From Kiloniellaceae bacterium (GTDB lineage Bacteria > Pseudomonadota > Alphaproteobacteria > Kiloniellales > J153), in the NCBI GenBank assembly GCA_021776115.1, contig JAJFGN010000020.1:1-57192 (forward strand): a stretch of DNA of 57,192 bases, given 5' to 3'. Positions within the stretch are counted from its first letter, which is position 1. Every line of letters starts with the position of its first letter. Both the position numbers and the translations under genes were made by a program. Below the pieces are notes generated by a model, which was given only the letters and a program-made list of their open reading frames with translations, made no database searches and was not told where the DNA came from. Below, piece after piece: positions 19,758-29,348 of the stretch.

Positions 19758-22724
19758 ATGTCGACGCCTAACGAAGACAAGACTTCCTTCCTTTTCGGCT
19801 CCAACGGCCGCTTTATAGCCGATCTATATGCCCGCTTCGCGCAGGATCCCGGCTCGGTCGATCCCAGCTGGCAAAGCTTTTTCCGTGATTTGGGCGAAGA
19901 CGCCCACGAGGTCATGGAGGATTTGCGCGGCGCCTCTTGGGGGCCGCGCAACGGCAGCCTTTATCCCCTAGACGAAGCCATTGAGCAGGCCCCGGCGACC
20001 GCCGCCGCGGTGGCCGAAGGCGTGGCGCCGGAAGGAGAGATCACGCCCGAGGATGTGCGGGCCGCGACCATCGATTCGATCCGGGCCCTCATGTTGATCC
20101 GCGCCTACCGGGTGCGTGGCCATCTGGAGGCGGATCTCGATCCGCTGGGCCTGAAACCGATCGAGCCGCATCCCGAGCTCGATCCCCTGTCCTATGGCTT
20201 CACCGAGGCCGATTTCGACCGGCCGATCTTCATCAATTACGTTCTCGGCCTGGAAATCGCGACCCTGCGCGAGATCGTCAAGGCCGTGCGCCAAACTTAT
20301 TGCGGTAAGATCGGTGTCGAGTTCATGCACATCCAGGACCCGGCGCAGAAAGCTTGGATCCAGGAACGTATCGAATCGATCCATAACCAGACTCAGTTCA
20401 CGGAATTCGGTAAGCGGGCGATCCTAGAGCGCCTGACCGCCGCGGAGACCTTCGAACGCTTCCTCGACAAGAAATATACCGGCACCAAGCGGTTCGGTCT
20501 CGACGGTGGCGAAGCGGCGGTGCCCGCTTTGGAGCAGATACTCAAGCGTGGCGGGCAGCTCGGTCTGGAAGAAGTTGTCATCGGCATGCCGCACCGCGGC
20601 CGGTTGAACGTCCTCGCCAACTTCATGAGTAAGCCCTACACGGCGATCTTTCACGAATTTCAGGGCGGCGCAGCGCATCCAGAGGATATCGGCGGCTCGG
20701 GTGATGTGAAGTACCATCTCGGCACCTCATCGGACCGCGAGTTCGACGGCAATGTCGTGCATCTATCGCTGACCGCCAATCCTTCGCATTTGGAAGCCGT
20801 CGATCCGGTCGTGGTCGGCAAGGTGCGGGCCAAGCAGGTTCAGCGACAGGACACCGAGCGCACCAAGGTCATGTCGCTACTCATGCACGGTGATGCGGCC
20901 TTCGCCGGGCAGGGGTTGGTCGCGGAGACGCTGGATCTCTCCGAGTTGAAGGGCTACCGCATCGGCGGCACGATTCACTTCATCGTCAACAATCAGATCG
21001 GCTTCACAACCAACCCGGTGCATTCGCGCTCGGGGCCCTATTGTTCCGAAGTCGGGAAAATTATTCAGGCGCCCATCTTTCACGTCAACGGCGACGATCC
21101 CGAGGCCGTGGTTCATGTCGCGCGCATCGCCATGGAATTCCGTCAGACCTTCAAGAAAGACGTCGTGATCGACATGTTCTGCTACCGCCGACACGGCCAC
21201 AACGAGGGCGACGAGCCCGCCTTCACACAGCCACTTATGTATCGGCGGATCAAGGATCATCCCTCGACACGGGAGATTTATGCCAAGCGCCTGGTCGAGA
21301 CCGGTGTGGTGAGTCAGGACGAGGCCGATCAAGTTCTGAAAGAAATCTCCGATCGCCTGGAAGCCGATTTCGCTGCCGCGGGCAGCTACAAGCCGAACAA
21401 GGCGGATTGGTTGGAGGGCGTGTGGTCCGGCTTTGCGCGGCCGAAAGGATACGATGCACGCCGCGGCAATACCTCGGTCGAGATGCCGACGCTCAAGGCG
21501 GTCGGCGAAGCGATCTCACGCGTGCCGGAGGGGATTAACGTCCACCGCAAGATCGTCCGCCAGCTCGATGCCAAGCGCAAAGTGTTCGAGGCCGGGGAGG
21601 GTATAGATTGGGCGACCGCCGAGGCCTTGGCCTTCGGGACCTTGCTGCTCGAAGATCATCCGGTCCGCTTATCGGGCCAGGACAGCAACCGCGGCACCTT
21701 CTCTCAACGCCATGCCGCGCTCATCGATCAGGAGACCGAGGAACGCTACGTCCCGCTCAATCATATCGCCGAAGACCAGCAGAAAATCGAAATTATCGAC
21801 AGCCCTTTGAGCGAAATGGCGGTTCTGGGATTCGAGTACGGCTTCTCTCTGGCCGAACCCCGCGCCCTGGTCTTGTGGGAAGGGCAGTTCGGCGATTTCG
21901 TCAATGGCGCTCAAGTCATTATCGACCAGTTCATCGCTTCGGGCGAATCGAAATGGTTGCGCATGTCGGGCTTGGTCATGTTGCTGCCGCACGGTTACGA
22001 GGGCCAAGGGCCTGAGCATTCATCGGCCCGGCTCGAGCGGTTTTTGCAGCTTTGCGCGGAAGACAATATTCAGGTGGTCAACTGCACTACACCGGCCAAC
22101 TATTTCCATGTCCTGCGCCGGCAACTGCACCGGGATTTTCGTAAACCCCTGATCATCATGACGCCGAAATCGTTGTTACGGCACAAGCGCGCGGTTTCCA
22201 AACTGACCGATTTCGGCCCGGGCTCGACCTTCCACCGTATTATGTATTGCGACGAACAGCCATCAGAGCCCCAGGACGTGAAGCAAGTCGTCCTATGTTC
22301 CGGTAAGGTCTACTACGATCTTGTGGAGGAGCGGGAGAAGCGCGGCGTTACGGATGTGCATTTCTTGCGCATGGAACAGATCTACCCCTTCCCGGCCGAT
22401 GCTCTGGCGGCGGAGTTGGAGCGCTACAAGCACTGCCACATCGTTTGGTGTCAGGAAGAGCCGCGCAACATGGGCGCATGGGGCTTCGTCATCGATTTTA
22501 TCGAAGAAATCGCGCGCGACATCGGTGTCAAGCATCCACGCCCGCGCTACGCCGGCCGCCCCTCGGCCGCGTCCCCGGCGACCGGCTTGGCCAGCCGGCA
22601 CCTTGCCGAACAAATTCGGCTAGTCGATGACGCACTGGCCATAGGCAAGCCCTCGCTCAGCCGCATCGCCTCGCGCAAGGCCCAAGAGGCAGAGAAAACC
22701 GGCAGGACCCTGAAGCGCGCCTAA
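19758..22724 (+). CDS. sucA: 2-oxoglutarate dehydrogenase E1 component
   Basis: Thiamine-diphosphate-dependent E1 subunit of the 2-oxoglutarate dehydrogenase complex, 988 aa, normal family length. The N-terminal E2-binding helix includes LFGSNGRFIADLYARF. The catalytic region shows GMPHRGRLNVLANFM, GDAAFAGQGLVAETL and NNQIGFTTNP, and the C-terminal transketolase-like domain has LLPHGYEGQGPEHSSARLER. A purine run (AGGGGGG) lies about 11 bases before the ATG. The E2 gene follows 55 bp downstream, in the usual sucA-sucB order. Confidence 0.98.
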   Translation: MSTPNEDKTSFLFGSNGRFIADLYARFAQDPGSVDPSWQSFFRDLGEDAHEVMEDLRGASWGPRNGSLYPLDEAIEQAPATAAAVAEGVAPEGEITPEDVRAATIDSIRALMLIRAYRVRGHLEADLDPLGLKPIEPHPELDPLSYGFTEADFDRPIFINYVLGLEIATLREIVKAVRQTYCGKIGVEFMHIQDPAQKAWIQERIESIHNQTQFTEFGKRAILERLTAAETFERFLDKKYTGTKRFGLDGGEAAVPALEQILKRGGQLGLEEVVIGMPHRGRLNVLANFMSKPYTAIFHEFQGGAAHPEDIGGSGDVKYHLGTSSDREFDGNVVHLSLTANPSHLEAVDPVVVGKVRAKQVQRQDTERTKVMSLLMHGDAAFAGQGLVAETLDLSELKGYRIGGTIHFIVNNQIGFTTNPVHSRSGPYCSEVGKIIQAPIFHVNGDDPEAVVHVARIAMEFRQTFKKDVVIDMFCYRRHGHNEGDEPAFTQPLMYRRIKDHPSTREIYAKRLVETGVVSQDEADQVLKEISDRLEADFAAAGSYKPNKADWLEGVWSGFARPKGYDARRGNTSVEMPTLKAVGEAISRVPEGINVHRKIVRQLDAKRKVFEAGEGIDWATAEALAFGTLLLEDHPVRLSGQDSNRGTFSQRHAALIDQETEERYVPLNHIAEDQQKIEIIDSPLSEMAVLGFEYGFSLAEPRALVLWEGQFGDFVNGAQVIIDQFIASGESKWLRMSGLVMLLPHGYEGQGPEHSSARLERFLQLCAEDNIQVVNCTTPANYFHVLRRQLHRDFRKPLIIMTPKSLLRHKRAVSKLTDFGPGSTFHRIMYCDEQPSEPQDVKQVVLCSGKVYYDLVEEREKRGVTDVHFLRMEQIYPFPADALAAELERYKHCHIVWCQEEPRNMGAWGFVIDFIEEIARDIGVKHPRPRYAGRPSAASPATGLASRHLAEQIRLVDDALAIGKPSLSRIASRKAQEAEKTGRTLKRA

Positions 22725-22779
22725 CGCCCGATAAGTCGCGGTCGCATAACGCAAACCAAATCAAACGGAACAAGTAGAC

Positions 22780-24015
22780 ATGGCAACGGACATCGTGGTT
22801 CCTACCCTAGGCGAATCGGTCAGCGAGGCGACCGTCGCACAGTGGCTTAAGAAGCCGGGCGACGCGGTCGCGGTCGACGATCCTTTGGTCGAGCTGGAAA
22901 CCGACAAGGTCACGCTGGAGGTCAATGCCAGCGTGGCAGGCGTCTTGTCCGAGGTCGCGGCCGAAGAGGGAGCCAATGTCGAGGTCGGCGCGCTGCTCGG
23001 GCGGATCGCCGAAGGGAACGGCGCACCCGCTAAGGCACCCGAGCCAAAACCCGCGCCCGAGGCAGCGAAGCCAGTGGAGGCCGCGCCTCCGCCACCCGCC
23101 GCCAAGGGGGCGGCGGCAGACACGCAGTCTCCTGCGGTGCGCAAGTTAGTTGCCGAGCACGGCTTGGACGCCGGTAAGATTGCGGGCACTGGCAAGGATG
23201 GACGTCTTTTGAAAGAAGATGTCCAAAAGGCCGTGGCCGGTGGCGCCGCGCCCGCGAAGTCCGCCGAAGCCGCGCCGCCCCAGGAAACTGGCCAGGAAAC
23301 TGGCCAGGAAACGGGCGCGCGCGAGGAGCGGGTGCGCATGACCCGCCTGCGCAAGCGGATCGCGGAACGCTTGAAGGAAGCGCAGAACACGGCTGCCATG
23401 TTGACCACCTTCAACGAGGTGGATATGGGCGCGGTTTTGGAGCTGCGCAAACGCTACCGTGACAGCTTCGAGAAAAAGCACGGCGTGCGTTTGGGTATGA
23501 TGTCGTTCTTCACCAGCGCCGCCATTGCCGCCTTGAAGGAACTGCCGTCCGTCAACGCCGGGATAGAGGGCGACGAAATCGTCTACCGGAACTACTACAA
23601 CATCGGCATCGCGGTCAGCGCGCCGCAAGGGCTGGTCGTACCGGTTCTGCGCAATGCCGAAACCATGGGCTTCGCCGATATTGAAAAGAACATCGGCGCC
23701 CTAGGCCGGCGCGCGCGCGATGGCAAGTTGTCGATGGAGGATATGTCCGGCGGCACCTTCACCATTACCAACGGCGGCGTGTTCGGTTCGTTGCTTTCGA
23801 CCCCGATCCTCAATCCGCCGCAGTCCGGCATCCTGGGCATGCACAAGATTCAAGAGCGCCCCATGGCGGTGGATGGCGAAGTACGTGTCCGGCCGATGAT
23901 GTACCTCGCCCTATCTTACGATCATCGGCTGATCGATGGGCGCGAAGCGGTGACGTTCCTGGTCCGGGTCAAGGATTACATCGAGGATCCGGAGCGTCTG
24001 CTGCTCGACGTCTAG
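22780..24015 (+). CDS. sucB: 2-oxoglutarate dehydrogenase E2, dihydrolipoyllysine succinyltransferase
   Basis: The 411 aa core acyltransferase of the 2-oxoglutarate dehydrogenase complex. Order of domains: one lipoyl domain (1-75; lipoylated Lys in [10 protein letters not shown]), an Ala/Pro linker, a peripheral-subunit-binding domain (about 112-150, [16 protein letters not shown]), a second flexible linker with a GQET repeat, and the catalytic domain (about 185-411) with active-site His-Asp in [11 protein letters not shown]. The single lipoyl domain and succinyltransferase-type C-terminus support sucB over a pyruvate E2. It is followed by a GC-rich hairpin. Confidence 0.98.
   Translation: MATDIVVPTLGESVSEATVAQWLKKPGDAVAVDDPLVELETDKVTLEVNASVAGVLSEVAAEEGANVEVGALLGRIAEGNGAPAKAPEPKPAPEAAKPVEAAPPPPAAKGAAADTQSPAVRKLVAEHGLDAGKIAGTGKDGRLLKEDVQKAVAGGAAPAKSAEAAPPQETGQETGQETGAREERVRMTRLRKRIAERLKEAQNTAAMLTTFNEVDMGAVLELRKRYRDSFEKKHGVRLGMMSFFTSAAIAALKELPSVNAGIEGDEIVYRNYYNIGIAVSAPQGLVVPVLRNAETMGFADIEKNIGALGRRARDGKLSMEDMSGGTFTITNGGVFGSLLSTPILNPPQSGILGMHKIQERPMAVDGEVRVRPMMYLALSYDHRLIDGREAVTFLVRVKDYIEDPERLLLDV
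23281..23313 (+). repeat. tandem 12-bp repeat in sucB linker
   Basis: A 12-base unit (CAGGAAACTGGC) is repeated about 2.7 times in frame, encoding consecutive QETG units in the flexible linker between the subunit-binding and catalytic domains. Length change by whole units would keep the frame. Confidence 0.8.
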
Positions 24016-24039
24016 CGCGGACAGCAAAGCGGTCCGCGC
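24015..24039. terminator. GC hairpin between convergent sucB and methyltransferase genes
   Basis: GCGCGGAC at 24015-24022 and GTCCGCGC at 24032-24039 form a perfect 8 bp stem with a 9-base loop overlapping the last base of the sucB stop. No T-run follows on either strand, so it is a stable 3'-end hairpin rather than a textbook intrinsic terminator. It could serve both convergent transcripts. Confidence 0.5.
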
Positions 24040-24049
24040 CTAGTCGCGC

Positions 24050-24670
24050 CTAGGCAGCGCGCCGAATCGTTTCGCTCCAGCGCCGATAGCGCCAGACGGC
24101 GGCGGGGGGCAGATTAGAGAGCACCCATTGCGACCGGATTCCCTGGAGCCCGAGTTTGTCGCGCATTTGTTGCGGCACGGGGGCGGCGGGACTGTAGGTG
24201 AACTGCAGGAACTCGCCGCCGGGAGCCAGGACCGCGAAGGCCGCCGCCAGAATTTGACTGCAGTCGTCCTTGACCATGGCTACGAGAGGTAGGCTCGAAA
24301 CCACGGCCTTGACCGGCCCGATGCCAGCATTGTCAAGGAGTGGCTTCAACTCCCGCGCGTCGGCGCACAGGACCCGCACGCCCGGGTAGTGCCGTGCGAT
24401 GACCTTACACAGCTTGGCTTCGCGCTCGACCACAATCAGGTCTTGGGGCGCGACCCCGGCGCGCAGGATGGCCCGGGTAATGCTACCCGTGCCGCCACCT
24501 AACTCGACGACCACACCGGGTGCCTCCGGATCTATGCTGGCGGCCATCGCGCGGGACAAAGCCCGGCCGCTGGGCACGATAGCGCCGAGCCGCCGCGGCC
24601 GGCGCAGCCACATCAGAAAAAAACCAAATTCGTCTCTGCGCGCGCGCTGGCGCGTAAAGGCTTTACGCAT
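24050..24670 (-). CDS. phospholipid N-methyltransferase-like (PmtA-type) methyltransferase
   Basis: A 206-residue SAM-dependent methyltransferase resembling the COG3963 / PmtA group that methylates phosphatidylethanolamine towards phosphatidylcholine. Features are RRPRRLGAIVPSGRALSRAM before motif I, motif I VVELGGGTGSITRAIL, the acidic EREAKLCKVI and the VVSSLPL segment characteristic of this group, with a C-terminal FTYSPAAPVP. The ATG at 24670 gives the usual family length; the frame remains open to 24802 without similarity. The N-terminus is basic, fitting peripheral membrane binding. It lies antisense between sucB and lpd, genes that are normally adjacent. A KsgA-like rRNA dimethylase is less likely given length. 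Confidence 0.78.
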   Translation of the reverse strand: MRKAFTRQRARRDEFGFFLMWLRRPRRLGAIVPSGRALSRAMAASIDPEAPGVVVELGGGTGSITRAILRAGVAPQDLIVVEREAKLCKVIARHYPGVRVLCADARELKPLLDNAGIGPVKAVVSSLPLVAMVKDDCSQILAAAFAVLAPGGEFLQFTYSPAAPVPQQMRDKLGLQGIRSQWVLSNLPPAAVWRYRRWSETIRRAA

Positions 24671-24927
24671 GCGGGCCACTCTTTGACAGCCAATTCCGTT
24701 AAACGGCGTTTTCCGGACGCCTCCCGCCTCAGCCCGCGTCGGACGCTGCGAACCGTGCCCGGACAACGAACTATACATTGGGTCATTTCTCCGCCTCCGC
24801 AAGGGCCATGGGGAGAGGTTGGTGGGAAGGGTAAAAGGGGTGGGCGATGCGCCCTAAATGCATCCCCCTTGTTCACGGGCCACCCGTACGGCAAGGTCGC
24901 GCCAGGATTTAACGGGGGGCCAGGAGC
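24671..24927. other. intergenic region upstream of lpd
   Basis: A 257 bp gap between the divergent PmtA-like and lpd genes. A TTGACA hexamer at 24683-24688 (+) has no good -10 partner. A ribosome-binding site GGGGGGCCAGGAG precedes lpd. No gene seen. Confidence 0.4.
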
Positions 24928-26337
24928 ATGAGCGAAAGTGCATTCGATGTCGTGGTGATCGGTGGCGGGCCGGGCGGATATGTCTGCGCCATCCGGGCCG
25001 CGCAACTGGGCCTGAAGACGGCTTGCGTGGAAAAGCGCGGCAGCTTGGGCGGCACCTGTCTCAATGTCGGTTGCATTCCCTCCAAGGCGCTGCTTCAGGC
25101 TTCGGAAAAGTACGAAGAGGCGCAACATGGCCTGGCGGCCATCGGCATCAAGGCGGGCAAGGTGGAGCTCGACCTGGCCGCGATGCTCGGGCACAAGGAC
25201 AAGGTCGTCAGAGGCCTGACCAAGGGCATCGAATTTCTTCTCAAAAAGAACAAGATTGCCTACCTGAAGGGCGTCGGCAGCATCGCCGGCCGGGGCGCGG
25301 TCAAGGTGAGCGGCGCCGACGGCAAGGTGCAAGACGTCACGGCCAAGCATATCGTCATCGCCACGGGCTCGGATCACATGGTCCTGCCTGGTGTCGAGAT
25401 CGACGAGAAGCGCATCGTCTCTTCGACCGGCGCCTTGGCGCTTGAACAGGTGCCCGGCCACCTAGTTGTCATCGGCGGTGGCTATATCGGGCTTGAGATG
25501 GGTTCGGTCTGGCTGCGCTTGGGCGCCAAGGTCACGGTGGTAGAGTTCCTGGATCGAATTGTGCCGGGCATGGACGGCGAGGTCGGCAAGGCGTTTCAGC
25601 GCGTGCTCAAAAAGCAAGGCATGGATTTCAAGCTCTCGACCAAGGTGACCGGGGCCAAGGCGAATAAGGATGGTGTCGCCCTGACTCTCGAGCCGGCCGA
25701 GGGCGGTGACCCGCAAGACCTGAACGCCGATGTCGTCCTGGTCGCCATCGGGCGCCGGCCCTACACGGAAGGTCTGGGGTTGAAGGAGGCCGGGGTCGAA
25801 ACCGACAAGATGGGCCGGGTCGTTATCGACGATCACTTTCGTACCAACCTCGAAGGCATCTACGCCATCGGCGACGCGGTCGCCGGTCCCATGCTGGCGC
25901 ACAAGGCCGAAGAGGAAGGCGTCGCGGTGGCTGAGATCCTTGCCGGTCAGGCCGGCCACGTGAACTACGCCACCGTGCCCGGCATCGTCTACACCTGGCC
26001 GGAGGTTGCCGCCGTCGGCCAGACCGAGGAACAATTGAAAGAGGCCGGGGTCGATTACAAGGTCGGTAAATTCCCCTTCACCGCCAACAGCCGGGCGCGC
26101 GCCAATCTGGCGACCGACGGTTTCGTCAAGATCCTGGCGGACGCCAAGACAGATCGAATTCTGGGCGCGCACATCATCGGTCCGGATGCCGGCAACCTGA
26201 TCCACGAGGTCGTCGTTGCCATGGAGTTCGCCGGTTCGGCCGAAGATCTTGCGCGCTCCTTCCACGGCCATCCGACCCTCAACGAAGCGGTCAAGGAGGC
26301 CGCCCTCGCTGTCGATGGCCGGCCGATCCACGTGTAA
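24928..26337 (+). CDS. lpd: dihydrolipoyl dehydrogenase
   Basis: E3 flavoprotein (469 aa) that reoxidises dihydrolipoamide of the 2-oxoacid dehydrogenase complexes with NAD. The FAD motif [19 protein letters not shown] opens the protein, the redox disulfide is in [13 protein letters not shown], the NAD motif is [15 protein letters not shown], the second FAD motif is [20 protein letters not shown], and the His-Glu pair is in [13 protein letters not shown]. Its place after sucAB suggests it serves the 2-oxoglutarate dehydrogenase complex. MFS gene follows 9 bp downstream. Confidence 0.98.
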   Translation: MSESAFDVVVIGGGPGGYVCAIRAAQLGLKTACVEKRGSLGGTCLNVGCIPSKALLQASEKYEEAQHGLAAIGIKAGKVELDLAAMLGHKDKVVRGLTKGIEFLLKKNKIAYLKGVGSIAGRGAVKVSGADGKVQDVTAKHIVIATGSDHMVLPGVEIDEKRIVSSTGALALEQVPGHLVVIGGGYIGLEMGSVWLRLGAKVTVVEFLDRIVPGMDGEVGKAFQRVLKKQGMDFKLSTKVTGAKANKDGVALTLEPAEGGDPQDLNADVVLVAIGRRPYTEGLGLKEAGVETDKMGRVVIDDHFRTNLEGIYAIGDAVAGPMLAHKAEEEGVAVAEILAGQAGHVNYATVPGIVYTWPEVAAVGQTEEQLKEAGVDYKVGKFPFTANSRARANLATDGFVKILADAKTDRILGAHIIGPDAGNLIHEVVVAMEFAGSAEDLARSFHGHPTLNEAVKEAALAVDGRPIHV

Positions 26338-26346
26338 GTCCGTGCC

Positions 26347-27633
26347 GTGACGACCGGAGATGAGGGTGGTGACTTGCCGAGAACGCGGGGCCGCCGCCTC
26401 TCGGGCGCACGTTTGGTTGTCGGCATGTGCGTTGCGCACATCTTTTCCATGCTCGGCTTCGCCAGTTTCGCGGCGCTGTTGCCGACCTTCTTCGCCGAAT
26501 GGGGCCTGAGCAACACCCAGGCCGGTTGGATCAACGGTATCTATTTCGGCGCCTATATGGCTGCGGTTCCGGTGTTGGTCAGCCTGACCGACCGGGTCGA
26601 CCCGCGCCGCGTCTATGTCGCAGGCGCGGCTTTGACGGCGCTTGCCGCATTCGCCTTCGCGCTGCTGGTTGAGGGATTCTGGGGTGGCCTCCTTGCCCGC
26701 GCCCTGGCGGGGGTGGGGATGGCCGGCACCTACATGACCGGACTGAAGGCGCTGACCGATCACATCAATGAGGAAATTCGCGCCCGCTCGATCGCCTTTT
26801 ATACCGCATCCTTTTCCATCGGCTCGGCGCTTTCGTTTCTCCTGACCGGCGAGGTCGCGGCGGATTTTGGGTGGCGCTGGGCGGTCGGGGTGGTTGGCTT
26901 GGGTCCCTTGGTCTCGCTCGGCATTGTACATTGGCTGGCGCCGCCCAGTCAGCCGCACCACATCGCGCGCGGCGAGACGGCACTGCTCGATTTCCGCCCG
27001 GTTTTGCGTAACCGGCGCGCCTTCGCCTATGTCTTGGCGTACAGCGCGCACAACTGGGAACTCTTCGCGCTCCGCTCCTGGCTGGTCGCGTTCCTGGTCT
27101 TCGCACAGGGACAACAGGACGTGGGCGGGCTTGGCGCGCTTTGGAGCGCGACCGCCCTGGCCGCGCTGGTCACGGTCCTCGGCTTGCCTTCAAGCGTGCT
27201 CTGCAATGAGCTGGCGCAACGTGTCGGGCGCCGGCGTCTGGTCGTCACGATCATGAGCGTCTCTGCCCTCATTGCCTGCGTGCTTGGCTTCTTGGCGCCC
27301 TTGCCTTTCGTCTTTCTGTTCGCCTTGGTCGTGGTCTACGGCATTACAGTGACAGGAGATTCGGCCTCTCTCACCGCCGGGGCGGTCGCCAATGCCGCCG
27401 CCGGACAGCGCGGCGCGACCATGGCCGTGCATTCCTTCGTTGGCTTTGCCGGCGCCTTCGCGGGACCGCTCGCTTTCGGCATAGTGCTCGATCTGGCGGG
27501 CGGTAGCGGCAGTTTGCTCGCCTGGGGCTTGGCCTTTGCCAGTTCGGGATTGGCGGTCGCCTTAGGGCCGCTTGTGCTGGCGACGCTGGGCCGGCGCCCA
27601 GCGGGCGAGGGGGAGGCCCAGGCGCGTAGCTGA
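26347..27633 (+). CDS. MFS transporter
   Basis: A 428-residue major facilitator superfamily permease with about 12 hydrophobic segments. The first helix begins RLVVGMCVAHIFSMLGFASF, the loop 2-3 signature is SLTDRVDPRRVYVAG, and a second half-copy follows after VLGLPSSVLCNELAQRVGRRR. It begins with GTG just 9 bp after lpd and is probably in the same transcript. Its stop codon directly abuts the xerC stop on the other strand with no gap. Substrate unknown. Confidence 0.9.
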   Translation: MTTGDEGGDLPRTRGRRLSGARLVVGMCVAHIFSMLGFASFAALLPTFFAEWGLSNTQAGWINGIYFGAYMAAVPVLVSLTDRVDPRRVYVAGAALTALAAFAFALLVEGFWGGLLARALAGVGMAGTYMTGLKALTDHINEEIRARSIAFYTASFSIGSALSFLLTGEVAADFGWRWAVGVVGLGPLVSLGIVHWLAPPSQPHHIARGETALLDFRPVLRNRRAFAYVLAYSAHNWELFALRSWLVAFLVFAQGQQDVGGLGALWSATALAALVTVLGLPSSVLCNELAQRVGRRRLVVTIMSVSALIACVLGFLAPLPFVFLFALVVVYGITVTGDSASLTAGAVANAAAGQRGATMAVHSFVGFAGAFAGPLAFGIVLDLAGGSGSLLAWGLAFASSGLAVALGPLVLATLGRRPAGEGEAQARS

Positions 27634-28617
27634 CTATCGCCGTGCGCGTGGATGCGTGCGGTCGTAGACCGAGAGCAGGCCGGCGACATCGACCTCGGTA
27701 TAGCGCTGTGTAGTGGATAGCGAGGCGTGGCCCAAAAGCTCCTGGATCGCACGCAAGTCGCCGCCGCCGGCTAAAAGGTGGGTCGCGAAGCTATGGCGCA
27801 GGGCATGAGGCGTCGCGGTCTCGGGCAGACCCAGGCACGTTCTTACCTCCACCACCCGGGCCTGTATGCGCCGTGCGCCCAAGCGCTTGCCGCGCTTGCC
27901 GACGAAAAGCGGCCCCTCGGGCGCCAGCGTGAAGGGGCAGGCGGCCAAATAATCCTGCACGGCCTCGATCACCGCGGGCAATAAGGGTACGTAGCGTTGC
28001 TTGTTGCCCTTGCCGGTCACGCTCATGGCTTCCTGTTCCGGCGCCGGCGCCTCGCTCCGGTTCAGCGACAGGGCTTCGCCGATCCGCAAGCCACACCCGT
28101 AAAGCAGTGCCAGGACCGCCGTGTCGCGCTTGCCGACCCAAGGGTCGCGGGCAAGATCCCGCACCAGGCTCAGCGCCTCCTCGGTTTCGTCCACGGCCAA
28201 GGCCTTGGGGACCGAGCGCGGCAGTTTTGGGGTGCGTAGCACGGCTAGCGCCGGGTTCTCCACTAAGCCAGCGCGCGCCAGCCAACGGAAGAATCCGCGC
28301 ACGACCGACAGGCCGCGGGCGCGGGAGGCGCGGCCGATGCCCTGTTCCGCCCGGCGCGCCAACCAGGCGCGGAAATCCGCCGTACGCAAGCCCGCCAAAT
28401 CGTTTAACTCCGGCAAGCCGCCCAGATGCCCGCTCAGGAATTCCAGGAATTGTGTGAGGTCTCGCCGGTAGGCGGCGCAAGTGTGAGGAGAGGCGCGCCG
28501 TTCGTGTTCGAGCCACGTCTGCCAATCGGCCAGGGCGGCCTGCAGGCCGGACTTGGCGGGAAATCCCAGAACCTTAGGGGTGCCAACCCTTGGGGCTACT
28601 CGGGCAGGTCTAGCCAT
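27634..28617 (-). CDS. xerC: site-specific tyrosine recombinase XerC
   Basis: A 327 aa tyrosine recombinase that with XerD resolves chromosome dimers at dif. The N-terminal SAM-like core-binding domain is about 25-118. The catalytic residues are visible as R178 (YGCGLRIGEAL), K203 (TGKGNKQR), H271 and R274 (HALRHSFATHLL), H297 (LLGHASLSTTQ) and nucleophile Y306 (QRYTEVD). Although a tyrosine recombinase, its neighbours (DUF484 gene overlapping its start) mark it as the housekeeping XerC, not a phage integrase. It overlaps the DUF484 gene by 22 bases. Confidence 0.95.
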   Translation of the reverse strand: MARPARVAPRVGTPKVLGFPAKSGLQAALADWQTWLEHERRASPHTCAAYRRDLTQFLEFLSGHLGGLPELNDLAGLRTADFRAWLARRAEQGIGRASRARGLSVVRGFFRWLARAGLVENPALAVLRTPKLPRSVPKALAVDETEEALSLVRDLARDPWVGKRDTAVLALLYGCGLRIGEALSLNRSEAPAPEQEAMSVTGKGNKQRYVPLLPAVIEAVQDYLAACPFTLAPEGPLFVGKRGKRLGARRIQARVVEVRTCLGLPETATPHALRHSFATHLLAGGGDLRAIQELLGHASLSTTQRYTEVDVAGLLSVYDRTHPRARR

Positions 28618-29348
28618 CCGCGAATTGAGGTCTCCACGACGCGGGCCAGAAAGTTCAAGAGCTCGGCGCCTTGGCCCGGCTCGAAGTGATTCGCGTCGCG
28701 GGCGCCAAAGGCCAAAAGCGCGGCCGGTGCCGTGCGGCCGAAGGACAAGCGGATCAGCGCTTCGGAATGCACCAAGCCGGCGCCCGGTCCAAAGATCGCC
28801 GGATCGCCGGCCACATTGTCTCTCAGTACAATATTCTGGCCGGGGCCGATCTGACTATCGACCATCTTAGGGCTCAGTTGTACGACGCCTGCGGTTGGCG
28901 GTGCGGCGGTGCCATCCTCCACCTGCTCGACGCCCACCACAATAACGTCGAGGTTCAGGATGACCGCCAGGTCCGTCGTCAAGCACTCGATGAAATGTTC
29001 GAAGCTCCGCGCTTTCAAGAGCGCGAGGACCGCCTTGTGTACCCGCGCCTGGGCGGAGAGGTTGCCCCGGCCTGTGACCACCAGCGCGTCGCGTGCCTCA
29101 GTTAGGTCGGCCAGGTCGCGGCGCAACTTTTCGACCATAAACTGTTGCAAGTCGGTGACGCCGTTCCCGCTATTGCGGCCCGGCGGTATCAGGACATCGA
29201 GCAGGTCTTGATTCTCGCACAAAAAGTTTGGGTGCCCGCGCAAAAATTCGACAACCCGCGCCGCCGAAAGTTGCGGTGCGTCGGCGTTGCCCGCCGATCG
29301 TCTGCCGTTGCCGCGCTTAGGCGCGGCGTCTTGCGGGGTTTGAACCAT
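28596..29348 (-). CDS. DUF484 family protein
   Basis: A 250-residue cytosolic protein of the DUF484 family, which commonly precedes xerC. The N-terminal part ([21 protein letters not shown]) is the family signature; the middle is a GAF-like domain (about 95-245) with no visible cofactor site. Function is unknown. It is translationally coupled to xerC (22 bp overlap) and itself overlaps the end of the transaldolase gene by 32 bases. Confidence 0.92.
   Translation of the reverse strand: MVQTPQDAAPKRGNGRRSAGNADAPQLSAARVVEFLRGHPNFLCENQDLLDVLIPPGRNSGNGVTDLQQFMVEKLRRDLADLTEARDALVVTGRGNLSAQARVHKAVLALLKARSFEHFIECLTTDLAVILNLDVIVVGVEQVEDGTAAPPTAGVVQLSPKMVDSQIGPGQNIVLRDNVAGDPAIFGPGAGLVHSEALIRLSFGRTAPAALLAFGARDANHFEPGQGAELLNFLARVVETSIRGWLDLPE

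Noticed and set aside
25462-27114. Long open frame (about 550 codons) on the minus strand opposite lpd and the MFS gene
   Set aside because: It is antisense to well-supported genes, shows no family motifs, and long antisense frames are expected at this GC content.
27634-28617. Tyrosine recombinase as a phage or island integrase
   Set aside because: Length, catalytic layout and the overlapping DUF484 neighbour identify housekeeping XerC; no phage genes are nearby.
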